Below are positions 56,329 through 64,000 of a stretch of 64,000 nt of DNA, one piece after another. The position numbers and the translations under genes are program-made. Within the stretch, counting starts at the first letter, position 1, and every line of letters begins with the position of its first letter. This DNA comes from Clostridiales bacterium (lineage in GTDB: Bacteria > Bacillota > Clostridia > Caldicoprobacterales > DTU083): the NCBI GenBank assembly GCA_012839095.1, contig DUOA01000024.1, positions 31,533-95,532 on the forward strand, in the 5' to 3' direction. Below the pieces are notes generated by a model. It saw only the letters and a program-made list of their open reading frames with translations, had not been told where the DNA came from and ran no database searches.

Positions 56329-57702
56329 ATGGCTAAAAAGAAGAATACCGTATGGATATGTCAATCCTGCGGAACCAGGGCCTATAAATGGGCCGGATAC
56401 TGTACAGGCTGTGGAGAATGGAATACCATTTCAGAGGAAGTATTACCCGATGACCGGCCTGCAAGGGGAATCGGAGCGGCAGCCGGTTCCTCCTCCCGGC
56501 CTGTGGCCGTGGAAAAGGTAAGCTTTGCCGAGACCCCCCGCTTCTCCAGCGGTTCCCCTGAGCTGGATCGGGTGCTGGGCGGCGGCATTGTTCCGGGCTC
56601 CTTCATACTGGTAGGAGGGGATCCCGGCATAGGAAAGAGCACCCTGCTTACTCATCTGGCCAGCCGGGTAGCTGAAAGCAAGGGTCCTGTACTATATGTA
56701 AGTGCGGAGGAAAGCCCTCAGCAGGTAAGGATCCGGGCAGAGCGTCTTAATGCAATGGCTGAAGGCTTTCTGGTTGTATCCGAAGCCGACATGCAGCTGA
56801 TAGAAAAATACAATGAAGACTTTAAGCCTGCAGTACTGATAATAGACTCCATTCAGACGGTTTACAAACCGGATATTCCCTCTGCCCCGGGAAGTGTGGT
56901 TCAGGTGCGTGAATGTGCCGCACAGCTCCTTAGAATGGCAAAAAATACAGGTACCGCCATATTCATAGCAGGCCATGTTACCAAGGAAGGGGCTATAGCA
57001 GGCCCGAGAGTGCTGGAGCATATGGTGGACACCGTACTTTATTTTGAAGGTGAAAGACATACCCAGTACCGCATTCTGCAGGCAGTCAAAAACCGGTTCG
57101 GCGCTTTGGAACTGGGGGTCTATGAAATAGGGGATAACGGCCTTAAGGACATTCCCAATGCTTCCGAGCTCTTTCTTTCGGAGAGGCCGGTTGGCGCCAG
57201 CGGAACAGTAATTGTTCCGGTTATTGAAGGCACCAGGCCCATCCTGGTGGAAGTTCAGGCTTTGGTGAGTGCAACAGGCTACCAGAATGCCCGGAGAACC
57301 ACTGACGGAATCGATTTAAACAAGCTTCAGCTGCTGCTTGCCGTATTGGAAAAAAGGGCAGGGCTGCCCATGGGCAGCAGCGATGCCTTTGTCAAGGTGA
57401 CAGGCGGTGTTAAGATAGATGAACCTGCAGTCGACCTGGGGCTTGCTGTAGCACTGGCTTCCAGCTACTGCGACTGTCCGGTGGATCCCCATACCATTAT
57501 CATAGGTGAAGTGGGCCTGACCGGGGAGGTGCGCGGGGTTTCCCAAATCGAGCAGCGCATAAGGGAATCCCATAAGATGGGCTTTCACAGGGCTGTTGTG
57601 CCGCTAAATGCCTGCCGGAAACTTGATATGGATTTTGAGCTGACAGGCGTGCGAAGTCTGGTGGAAGCCTTACGGGCTGTAGGAATTGGTAAACGAAGCT
57701 AG
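56329..57702 (+). CDS. radA: DNA repair protein RadA
   Basis: 457 residues. An N-terminal zinc finger (CQSCG...CTGCGEW), RecA-like ATPase with GGDPGIGKSTLL, the RadA-specific KNRFGALELG, and a C-terminal Lon-protease-like domain (about 345-455). RadA promotes branch migration in recombination. It starts 11 nt after clpC and likely shares its transcript. In B. subtilis disA follows radA; here a tRNA gene does. Confidence 0.96.
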   Translation: MAKKKNTVWICQSCGTRAYKWAGYCTGCGEWNTISEEVLPDDRPARGIGAAAGSSSRPVAVEKVSFAETPRFSSGSPELDRVLGGGIVPGSFILVGGDPGIGKSTLLTHLASRVAESKGPVLYVSAEESPQQVRIRAERLNAMAEGFLVVSEADMQLIEKYNEDFKPAVLIIDSIQTVYKPDIPSAPGSVVQVRECAAQLLRMAKNTGTAIFIAGHVTKEGAIAGPRVLEHMVDTVLYFEGERHTQYRILQAVKNRFGALELGVYEIGDNGLKDIPNASELFLSERPVGASGTVIVPVIEGTRPILVEVQALVSATGYQNARRTTDGIDLNKLQLLLAVLEKRAGLPMGSSDAFVKVTGGVKIDEPAVDLGLAVALASSYCDCPVDPHTIIIGEVGLTGEVRGVSQIEQRIRESHKMGFHRAVVPLNACRKLDMDFELTGVRSLVEALRAVGIGKRS

Positions 57703-57785
57703 CAGCGCTTTCCCGAAAGTTGGTGGTTGACAATAAGGATGCAATGGTGTAATATTATATCTGTTGCAAAAAGAGAATACTTTGT

Positions 57786-57877
57786 GGAGAGATGGCCGAG
57801 TTGGACGAAGGCGCACGATTGGAAATCGTGTATACGTTAATAGCGTATCGAGGGTTCGAATCCCTCTTTCTCCGCCA
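57786..57877 (+). tRNA. tRNA-Ser (GGA)
   Basis: 92 nt with encoded CCA and a long variable arm, as expected of tRNA-Ser. Anticodon GGA at 57821-57823 between stems CACGA and TCGTG. Acceptor GGAGAGA/TTTCTCC has one G-U pair. Terminator follows. Confidence 0.94.
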
Positions 57878-57886
57878 CATTTACAT

Positions 57887-57915
57887 GTTTCAAGGTCTTC
57901 CTTGAAACTTTTTTT
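57887..57915 (+). terminator. terminator after tRNA-Ser
   Basis: GTTTCAAGG (57887-57895) pairs perfectly with CCTTGAAAC (57900-57908), loop TCTT, followed by TTTTTTT. Confidence 0.88.
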
Positions 57916-58018
57916 ATTTATTCGAGCCGCATTATTTGTTCGAACCAAATTTCTGATATTAGTGTGACAAGAAAAACTGATAATTTAAGGCTGTGCTGTA
58001 TCAAACAACGGTATACAA

Positions 58019-58047
58019 TTGATTTTGTATAGTGGCAATGCTATAAT
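58019..58047 (+). promoter_or_regulatory. distant promoter of the xylB cluster
   Basis: TTGATT (58019-58024), exactly 17 nt, TATAAT (58042-58047). It is a near-consensus sigma-A promoter about 580 nt upstream of xylB, with no supported + strand gene between, so the transcript would have a very long leader. Confidence 0.55.
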
Positions 58048-58212
58048 CAAGGTATAATCAATAGGCGCTAACATGTATGCTTTCAGTAATATAGTATGGC
58101 ATACAGGCTCGGGGTTTGCGACAACATATCTGTTGCAAAAGTGTATCTGCAATAAACTTAATCACAATAGTTATTACATTGTACTATCGCTTAGGATGTT
58201 TGCTGAATAATT

Positions 58213-58513
58213 CTATCTCAGTTTCTCAGCAGAAGTCCGGTTAGCGGAAATCCCCAAAATAGGCTGAGAAAGGCTCTGAAATACTTTCTCTCCATAAGAA
58301 CTGCCAGTTGCTAGAGAGCTTAAAACAGCACTTATATCCTCTGCAACCCCAGGAACATTCTCTGGTTATGTCCCGCGTATAATATAGAAAATTACATAAC
58401 GCAGCTTTAGGCCAATCATCAATTTGGTCATTTAAAAAATGAATAAATCCGTATGCGGATTGACAGGGCGCAGATTTACTGCAGAAACATATACGGCAGT
58501 AAGAGGAGCGCTG
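58213..58513 (-). pseudogene. possible minus-strand coding relic
   Basis: On the minus strand a frame from 58513 reads on to ...FIHFLNDQIDDWPKAALC and LYYTRDITR, then needs a frameshift near 58361 to continue ENVPGVAEDISAVLSSLATG and on to TAG at 58215-58213. Both parts look protein-like, but there is no start codon and I do not recognise a family. This could be a decayed gene or chance. Confidence 0.25.
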
Positions 58514-58522
58514 CTATTAAAC

Positions 58523-58545
58523 GGGAGGAGGTTTTTATCATGTAA
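58523..58545 (+). other. RBS with start-stop (ATG-TAA) element
   Basis: GGGAGGAGG (58523-58531), 8 nt, then ATG (58540-58542) directly followed by TAA. It is the strongest ribosome site in the 758-nt gap between tRNA-Ser and xylB (57878-58635). It may be the scar of a deleted gene or a ribosome-stalling leader element. Confidence 0.5.
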
Positions 58546-58635
58546 ATATAGAGAAGTTGAACGGTTAAAAAAGGCTGCCTGAATAAGGCATTGCACTTAT
58601 GATTATGGAAATATAAAAAAGTTAGGAGATGAATT

Positions 58636-60111
58636 ATGTATTATATTGGTATTGATTTGGGAACATCAGCAGTCAAAATGTTGTTAATGAATGAGAATGG
58701 AGGCATCGAGAAAATAGTATCAAAGGAGTATCCCATCTATTATCCTAAACCAGGCTGGTCTGAGCAAAACCCCGAGGATTGGTACACTCAGACAAAGATG
58801 GGACTTGGGGAACTGATTTCAGGTATAGAAAAAAAGGAAGTTGCAGGCATTGGATTCGGAGGGCAGATGCACGGATTAGTGGTTTTGGATGAGAATGATG
58901 AAGTAATACGTCCGACTATTCTTTGGAACGACAGCAGAACGGCTGAGGAGACTGTGCATCTGAATAAGGTGATAGGAGAGGACAAACTGCTTGAATATAC
59001 CGGAAATATTGCTTTTGCCGGATTTACCGCCCCCAAATTATTATGGATGAGGAAGCATGAGCCGGAAAATTTCAAACGAATAGCCAGGATTATGCTGCCA
59101 AAAGATTATATCGTATATAAATTAACGGGGATCCATTCAGCAGATCCATCTGATGCATCCGGTACCTTGTTTTATGATGTAGAAAATAAGTGCTGGTCTG
59201 AAAAGATGATGGATATTTGCGGCATTAAAGAGGAACAACTTCCGACTCTTTATGAAAGCTATGAAGTTGTCGGTACACTTAAAGAAGAACTGTGCGCAGA
59301 GTTTGGTTTAAGTAAGGACCTTAAGGTGGTAGCAGGTGCAGGAGATAATGCAGCAGCTGCTGTGGGCACCGGAACAGTAGGGGAAGGAAGCTGCAACGTT
59401 TCCCTTGGCACATCAGGCACAATATTCATACCCAGCAGTGAGTACAAGGCAGACAGAAACAGTGCCCTGCATTTCTTCGCCCATGCAGATGGAAACTATC
59501 ACCTGATGGGGGTTGTCTTGAGCGCAGCTTCCTGTAACAAATGGTGGATGGAAGACATATTAATGACCACTGATTTTGCCGGAGAGCAGGAGAATATAAG
59601 CAATCTGGGCAGGAATCAGGTATATTTCCTGCCCTACCTCATGGGTGAGCGTTCTCCTCATAATGATCCTGATGCCAGAGGTGCATTTATCGGGCTGACA
59701 ATGGAAACGTCCAGAAAGGATATGACCCTTGCCATGATGGAAGGAGTAGCATTTGCCTTAAGGGATTCATATGAGGTTGCCAAATCCTTGGGAATCAAGG
59801 TAGAGAAGACCAAAATGTGCGGCGGCGGAGCAAAGAGTCATCTTTGGCGAAAAATTCTGTCCAATGTCCTGAACCTGAAGGTGGAAATCCCTGAAGTAGA
59901 GGAAGGTCCTGCCATGGGCGGGGCTATGCTGGCAGCTGTGGGATGTGGAAAATATGACTCTGTAGAAGATATTGCTAAAAGCATAGTGAAAGTTAAGGAA
60001 ACGGTAGAGCCTGATCCCGAGATTGCATTATTATACGATGAAAAATATAAGATATTTAGAAACATCTATCCAAGTGTGAAGGATCTGTTTAAAACAATGC
60101 GGCTTGGTTAA
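58636..60111 (+). CDS. xylB: xylulokinase
   Basis: 491 residues, ATG after TTAGGAGATG. FGGY kinase fold: [17 protein letters not shown] (phosphate 1), GFGGQMHGLV (substrate), RPTILWNDSRT, GAGDNAAAAVGTG and CGGGAKSHLWRKIL. MHG and ND motifs favour xylulose over glycerol or gluconate. It phosphorylates D-xylulose to enter the pentose phosphate pathway. Length is typical (about 490-500). It heads the xylan-oligosaccharide cluster; no xylose isomerase is visible in the window. Confidence 0.94.
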   Translation: MYYIGIDLGTSAVKMLLMNENGGIEKIVSKEYPIYYPKPGWSEQNPEDWYTQTKMGLGELISGIEKKEVAGIGFGGQMHGLVVLDENDEVIRPTILWNDSRTAEETVHLNKVIGEDKLLEYTGNIAFAGFTAPKLLWMRKHEPENFKRIARIMLPKDYIVYKLTGIHSADPSDASGTLFYDVENKCWSEKMMDICGIKEEQLPTLYESYEVVGTLKEELCAEFGLSKDLKVVAGAGDNAAAAVGTGTVGEGSCNVSLGTSGTIFIPSSEYKADRNSALHFFAHADGNYHLMGVVLSAASCNKWWMEDILMTTDFAGEQENISNLGRNQVYFLPYLMGERSPHNDPDARGAFIGLTMETSRKDMTLAMMEGVAFALRDSYEVAKSLGIKVEKTKMCGGGAKSHLWRKILSNVLNLKVEIPEVEEGPAMGGAMLAAVGCGKYDSVEDIAKSIVKVKETVEPDPEIALLYDEKYKIFRNIYPSVKDLFKTMRLG

Positions 60112-60207
60112 ATTAGCCGTGCCTTCCCGTGACTTCAGTCATGAGTGGTTCACTCTATACAGGTTTAATACATACATATCTATTTTCGAAGCAAGGAGTG
60201 ATGAAAT

Positions 60208-62328
60208 ATGGCCAATAGAATTTCAACAAAGGAAGCTGAGAAAAGAGCCAGGGAATTGGTAGAGCAGATGACAATAGAGGAAAGGGCTTCCCAATTAAGA
60301 TATAATGCTCCGGCAATAGAGAGGTTGAATATACCTGCATATAATTGGTGGAATGAAGCCTTGCATGGCGTTGCCAGGGCAGGCACCGCCACAATGTTTC
60401 CCCAGGCCATAGGCATGGCAGCCATGTTTGATGCGGATTTTTTGAAAGAAATTGCTGACATCATTGCAACTGAAGCCCGGGCTAAATACAATGAGGCCAT
60501 TAAACACAATGATCATGATATATATAAGGGGCTTACCTTCTGGTCTCCCAATATAAATATTTTCAGAGATCCCAGATGGGGCAGGGGTCATGAGACATAC
60601 GGAGAAGATCCGTATTTAACAGGCAGGTTAGGCATAGCTTTTATTCAGGGACTACAAGGCGATGGTGAATATTTGAAGACTGCAGCCTGTGCAAAGCACT
60701 ATGCAGTACACAGCGGTCCTGAAAAAGTCAGACACGAATTCGATGCAGTAGTTACTGAGAAGGATTTATGGGAAACATACCTGCCGGCATTTGAGGATTG
60801 TGTAACCGAGGCAAATGTTGAGAGTGTAATGGGGGCATATAACAGAACAAATGGAGAACCCTGCTGTGGAAGCTATACTCTGCTGCGGGATATCTTAAGG
60901 GGAAAATGGAAGTTTGAAGGACATGTGGTTTCGGATTGCTGGGCAATACGCGATTTTCATACCAGGCATTTTGTTACATCAACGGCACCCGAATCAGCTG
61001 CAATGGCTCTTAAGGCCGGCTGTGATCTTAACTGCGGCAATACCTATCTGCATATATTACAGGCATTCGAAGAAGGACTCTTAACAGAAGAAGATATTAC
61101 CAGGGCTGCTGTAAGATTGTTTACAACCAGAATTAAATTGGGCATGTTCGACGAATGTGAATTCGACAGCATTCCATACTCAGTGGTAGACTCCAAAGAG
61201 CATAACCGGGCAGCACTGGATGCCGCCAGAAAGAGTCTGGTTCTGCTGAAGAATGACGGCATCCTGCCTTTGAATAAAAAGGAGATCAAAACCATTGGTG
61301 TCATAGGGCCGAACGCCAACAATCGTTTGGCTTTGAAAGGCAACTATTATGGAACTCCTTCAAGATATATTACATTGCTTGAAGGTATACAGGATTATGT
61401 TGCAGGAGAAGAAATCCGTGTTTATTATTCTGAAGGCTGCCAACTGGCTGAGGAAAAATCTGAACCCCTGGCATTGAAACATGACAGAATATCAGAAGCT
61501 TTGACAGTAGCCGAACATAGTGATCTTGTTATTCTTTGCCTGGGTCTGGATGAAACATTGGAAGGTGAAGAACAGGATACCGGCAACTATACGGATTCCG
61601 GTGATAAGGTGGATTTGAATCTTCCTGAAGTACAGCAGAATCTCCTGAAGAAGGTGGCAGCAACAGGAAAACCCATTATACTTCTCTTATCCACCGGAAG
61701 TGCAGTTAATCTTGATTTTGCTGATAAGAACTGCAGGGCAATCATACAGACATGGTATCCGGGTGCAAGAGGCGGTCAGGCTGCAGCAGAGTGTTTGTTC
61801 GGGGATTTTTCCCCTTCCGGAAAGCTGCCTGTGACATTCTATACAGGTTCACATGAGCTTCCTGAGTTTACAGACTATTCCATGAAGGGCAGGACCTATC
61901 GTTATATTGAATCCGAGCCTTTGTATCCCTTTGGGTACGGGTTGACCTACAGTAAAGTTTCACTGAAGAATTTAAAAGTATTGAATAATGTTACAAGTGA
62001 AAGCGATATATTGCTATCAGTGGATATCGAAAACATAGGTGATTACGATACTGATGAAGTAGTACAACTCTACATTAAAGACAACAAGTCAAAATTCGCT
62101 GTTCCCAACCACAGCCTGTGTGGATTCAAGCGAGTATCCCTGAAAAAAGGTGAGTCCAAAACCGTGGAATTCACTGTTCTTAATAAAGCCATGACTATAG
62201 TAGATAATGAGGGGAACAGATATATTGACAGCGACAGCTTTACAGTATTTGCAAGCATCAGCCAGCCCGATAAAAGGAGCCAAGAGCTGACAGGTGTAAA
62301 ACCGTTATCAGTAGAAATAAACTTATGA
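60208..62328 (+). CDS. glycoside hydrolase family 3 beta-xylosidase/beta-glucosidase
   Basis: 706 residues without a signal peptide, so cytosolic. Order: GH3 N-terminal barrel (about 15-300; NWWNEALHGVARAG, FSPNINIFRDPRWGRG-type motif, KHYAVHSGPE) with the nucleophile Asp in GHVVSDCWAIRDF; GH3 C-terminal domain (about 340-560); fibronectin III-like domain (about 600-700). No PA14 insertion. The NEALHGV and DPRWGRGHETYGEDP motifs are those of beta-xylosidase-type GH3. Next to xylB and a GH43 enzyme, so xylo-oligosaccharides are the likely substrate, with beta-glucosides possible. Confidence 0.9.
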   Translation: MANRISTKEAEKRARELVEQMTIEERASQLRYNAPAIERLNIPAYNWWNEALHGVARAGTATMFPQAIGMAAMFDADFLKEIADIIATEARAKYNEAIKHNDHDIYKGLTFWSPNINIFRDPRWGRGHETYGEDPYLTGRLGIAFIQGLQGDGEYLKTAACAKHYAVHSGPEKVRHEFDAVVTEKDLWETYLPAFEDCVTEANVESVMGAYNRTNGEPCCGSYTLLRDILRGKWKFEGHVVSDCWAIRDFHTRHFVTSTAPESAAMALKAGCDLNCGNTYLHILQAFEEGLLTEEDITRAAVRLFTTRIKLGMFDECEFDSIPYSVVDSKEHNRAALDAARKSLVLLKNDGILPLNKKEIKTIGVIGPNANNRLALKGNYYGTPSRYITLLEGIQDYVAGEEIRVYYSEGCQLAEEKSEPLALKHDRISEALTVAEHSDLVILCLGLDETLEGEEQDTGNYTDSGDKVDLNLPEVQQNLLKKVAATGKPIILLLSTGSAVNLDFADKNCRAIIQTWYPGARGGQAAAECLFGDFSPSGKLPVTFYTGSHELPEFTDYSMKGRTYRYIESEPLYPFGYGLTYSKVSLKNLKVLNNVTSESDILLSVDIENIGDYDTDEVVQLYIKDNKSKFAVPNHSLCGFKRVSLKKGESKTVEFTVLNKAMTIVDNEGNRYIDSDSFTVFASISQPDKRSQELTGVKPLSVEINL

Positions 62329-62353
62329 AAAACCTAACTGGGGGTCTTGTTAT

Positions 62354-63988
62354 ATGAAGCTTATACAAAATCCCATTCTTCCTGGGTTCAATCCGGATCC
62401 GTCCATAGTACGTGCCGGGGATGATTACTACATAGTTGTTTCATCATTTGAATGGTTTCCGGGCATACCGATTTATCACTCGCGCGATCTTGTACATTGG
62501 AGACTGCTTGGGCATGCACTAAAGTCAAGGGAATACCTGGACCTTACAGGAGAGGAGCCGTCCAAAGGTGTATGGGCTCCGGCTCTCAGCTATAATGAAG
62601 CAGAAAAACGCTTCTATCTCGTCTACTCCAACGTGTATTGTCAAAACTCCTGGTTTTTTGATGTAGATAATTTTATCATCTGGACAGATGATATAGAAAA
62701 AGGAGAGTGGAGCAAGCCTGTTTATTTGAATTCCAGCGGCTTCGATCCATCCCTCTTTCATGACGATGACGGCAAAAAGTGGCTGATCAACAAGGATAGG
62801 GATTTTCGTCCGGATAAAGCGGCAAATCGTTCCATTGTAATCCAGGAATTGGATACCGAAAATTATACCCTGAAAGGACAGCCTGTTGTTATCAGCCGGG
62901 GAGCAACAAAGCGCGGTTTTGTCGAAGGTGCGCATATATATAAATACAAGGGCATGTATTACCTGATCACCGCAGAGGGCGGAACCGGGTATGGACACTG
63001 TGTCGCCGTTTCAAGATCCAAGTCAATAACGGGTCCATACGAACCGGATGCTCAAAACCCCGTTATTACCAGTTCCGCATGGGAGTTTTCTGCAAATGAA
63101 TTCACACCCTATATGATGCCGGAACTATGCAATGCCGAGGCAGGGGTGCAGAAAGCAGGCCATGGCTCTTTGGTAGAAACCCAGAGCGGAGAATTCTATA
63201 TGGCTCATCTGTGCGGCAGACCCATACTTCCTCAACGCAGATGTTATCTCGGCCGGGAAACGGCGCTGCAGAAGATGAAATGGACGGAGGACGGATGGCT
63301 GCGGATGGCAGACGGTACAAATATTGCAAAGGAGACTTGTCCGGCACCTGATTTGCCGGAGCAGGCTTTTCCTGCTGAAGATCCTGTCAGTGATTTTGAT
63401 GGAGGGTATTTAAGCCCGCATTTCTGTGCCCCCCGTAATCCCATCACTTCTGACTGGGCGGACCTTTCGTCCAGGGACGGATACCTCCGGCTCCGCGGAC
63501 GGGAATCATTAACCAGCCGTTATAATGTCAGTCTTGTAGCACGGAGGGTCACGTCATTTAAAGGAAAAGCAATTGCCAAGCTTGAGTTTTCACCGGGCAG
63601 TTACCATCATATGGCCGGCCTGACTGTCTACTATAATTGTTTCAATCACTATGCCTTATACAAAACCTTTGATGAGGAATCAGGCGAGTGTATTTCTGCC
63701 TATCTATATTCAGAAAACACTCTTAGGCAGCTGTGCAGGCCGGTTAAGATTCCGAAAGGCGCGCCTGTTTGGCTGCGTGCAGATATCGACGGCCCTTCAC
63801 TGACTCTGAGCTATAGCTTAAATGGAGAGGATTATAGGCCAATCGGACTGCCCTTTGATATGACCTTGCTGGCTGATGAATATGACAGGCAGATGTTCAC
63901 AGGCAGTTTTATCGGGATGTTTGCATCGGATTTGCATACAAGGAGTATCTGGGCTGATTTTGATTATTTTGAATATAGCTGGCTTTAA
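62354..63988 (+). CDS. glycoside hydrolase family 43 beta-xylosidase
   Basis: 544 residues, no signal peptide. The five-bladed propeller (about 1-325) has the catalytic base Asp in GFNPDPSI, the pKa-tuning Asp in GFDPSLFHDD, and the acid Glu in FVEGAHIYK. A C-terminal concanavalin-like domain (about 345-544, GH43_C2 type) follows, as in XynB-type enzymes. It removes xylose from the non-reducing ends of short xylo-oligosaccharides. It lies 26 nt after the GH3 gene and ends 12 nt before the window end, so the cluster may continue. Confidence 0.93.
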   Translation: MKLIQNPILPGFNPDPSIVRAGDDYYIVVSSFEWFPGIPIYHSRDLVHWRLLGHALKSREYLDLTGEEPSKGVWAPALSYNEAEKRFYLVYSNVYCQNSWFFDVDNFIIWTDDIEKGEWSKPVYLNSSGFDPSLFHDDDGKKWLINKDRDFRPDKAANRSIVIQELDTENYTLKGQPVVISRGATKRGFVEGAHIYKYKGMYYLITAEGGTGYGHCVAVSRSKSITGPYEPDAQNPVITSSAWEFSANEFTPYMMPELCNAEAGVQKAGHGSLVETQSGEFYMAHLCGRPILPQRRCYLGRETALQKMKWTEDGWLRMADGTNIAKETCPAPDLPEQAFPAEDPVSDFDGGYLSPHFCAPRNPITSDWADLSSRDGYLRLRGRESLTSRYNVSLVARRVTSFKGKAIAKLEFSPGSYHHMAGLTVYYNCFNHYALYKTFDEESGECISAYLYSENTLRQLCRPVKIPKGAPVWLRADIDGPSLTLSYSLNGEDYRPIGLPFDMTLLADEYDRQMFTGSFIGMFASDLHTRSIWADFDYFEYSWL

Positions 63989-64000
63989 GAACTCCTGGAA

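Noticed and set aside
57764..57967. 67-codon ORF over tRNA-Ser
   Set aside because: It is translated tRNA and terminator sequence.
58540..58580. cre (CcpA) site upstream of xylB
   Set aside because: TTGAACGGTTAA near 58558 only loosely resembles the consensus, with central bases not in register.

Overview
The window reads as a chromosome segment of an endospore-forming member of the Clostridia (Bacillota) of moderate GC content. Spore-formation genes dominate (spoIIR, sleB, ypeB, sspF, ytvI, spoIID, spoIIQ, spoIIID, spoVG, spoVT, yabP, yabQ, spoIIE). Gene order follows Bacillus/Clostridium blocks, Shine-Dalgarno sites are strong, and GTG and TTG starts are frequent. A genus cannot be named from the sequence alone. 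Almost all genes lie on the + strand.

Layout. (1) 1-5.7 kb: the end of ispE, a nucleotidyltransferase-fold gene, spoIIR, the germination pair sleB-ypeB, the small acid-soluble spore protein gene sspF, murI and a DUF1934 gene. (2) 6.1-9.0 kb: rho with a long charged insertion, then ytvI. (3) 9.0-12.4 kb: an accessory island with a decayed reading frame resembling an ABC permease, a minus-strand URO-D family gene, an insertion-sequence remnant and an AraC regulator. (4) 12.5-19.7 kb: translation and housekeeping genes (rpmE, yqhQ, prmC, prfA, a ZIP metal transporter, tsaC/ywlC, ywlE, rpiA, upp). (5) 19.8-26.2 kb: ywmB-murA-spoIID-spoIIQ-spoIIID-mbl-fabZ. (6) 26.3-43.6 kb: purR-spoVG-glmU-prs-pth-(membrane protein)-mfd-prsA-like-spoVT-yabM-yabN-hup-rqcP-(SpoIID-like lipoprotein)-yabP-yabQ-divIC-yabR. 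(7) 43.6-44.1 kb: three tRNA genes (fMet, Met, Val). (8) 44.3-51.6 kb: spoIIE-tilS-hpt-ftsH-recX. (9) 51.7-57.9 kb: the protein quality-control operon ctsR-mcsA-mcsB-clpC-radA, then tRNA-Ser. (10) 58.0-64.0 kb: a xylo-oligosaccharide cluster (xylB, a GH3 and a GH43 glycosidase) behind an unusual long leader.

How the genes work together. SpoIIR, SpoIIQ, SpoIID, SpoIIE and SpoIIID belong to the forespore/mother-cell signalling and engulfment pathway. SleB and YpeB act at germination. McsB (protein-arginine kinase), McsA, CtsR and ClpC form the arginine-phosphorylation quality-control system, and the window also encodes its likely eraser, YwlE, which carries the threonine that marks arginine phosphatases. 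Regulatory sites can be read directly: a perfect-consensus CtsR operator, a spoIIE promoter with a 21-nt spacer and adjacent 0A-like boxes, and a sigma-H-like promoter for spoVG.

Most notable oddities: a GlmU whose uridylyltransferase domain has lost its signature residues while the acetyltransferase half looks intact; rpiA occupying the slot where B. subtilis has rpiB; a small EExxK-type membrane protein in the slot between pth and mfd; inverted arrays of related heptamers between two tRNA genes; and an RBS-ATG-TAA start-stop element in the xylB leader.
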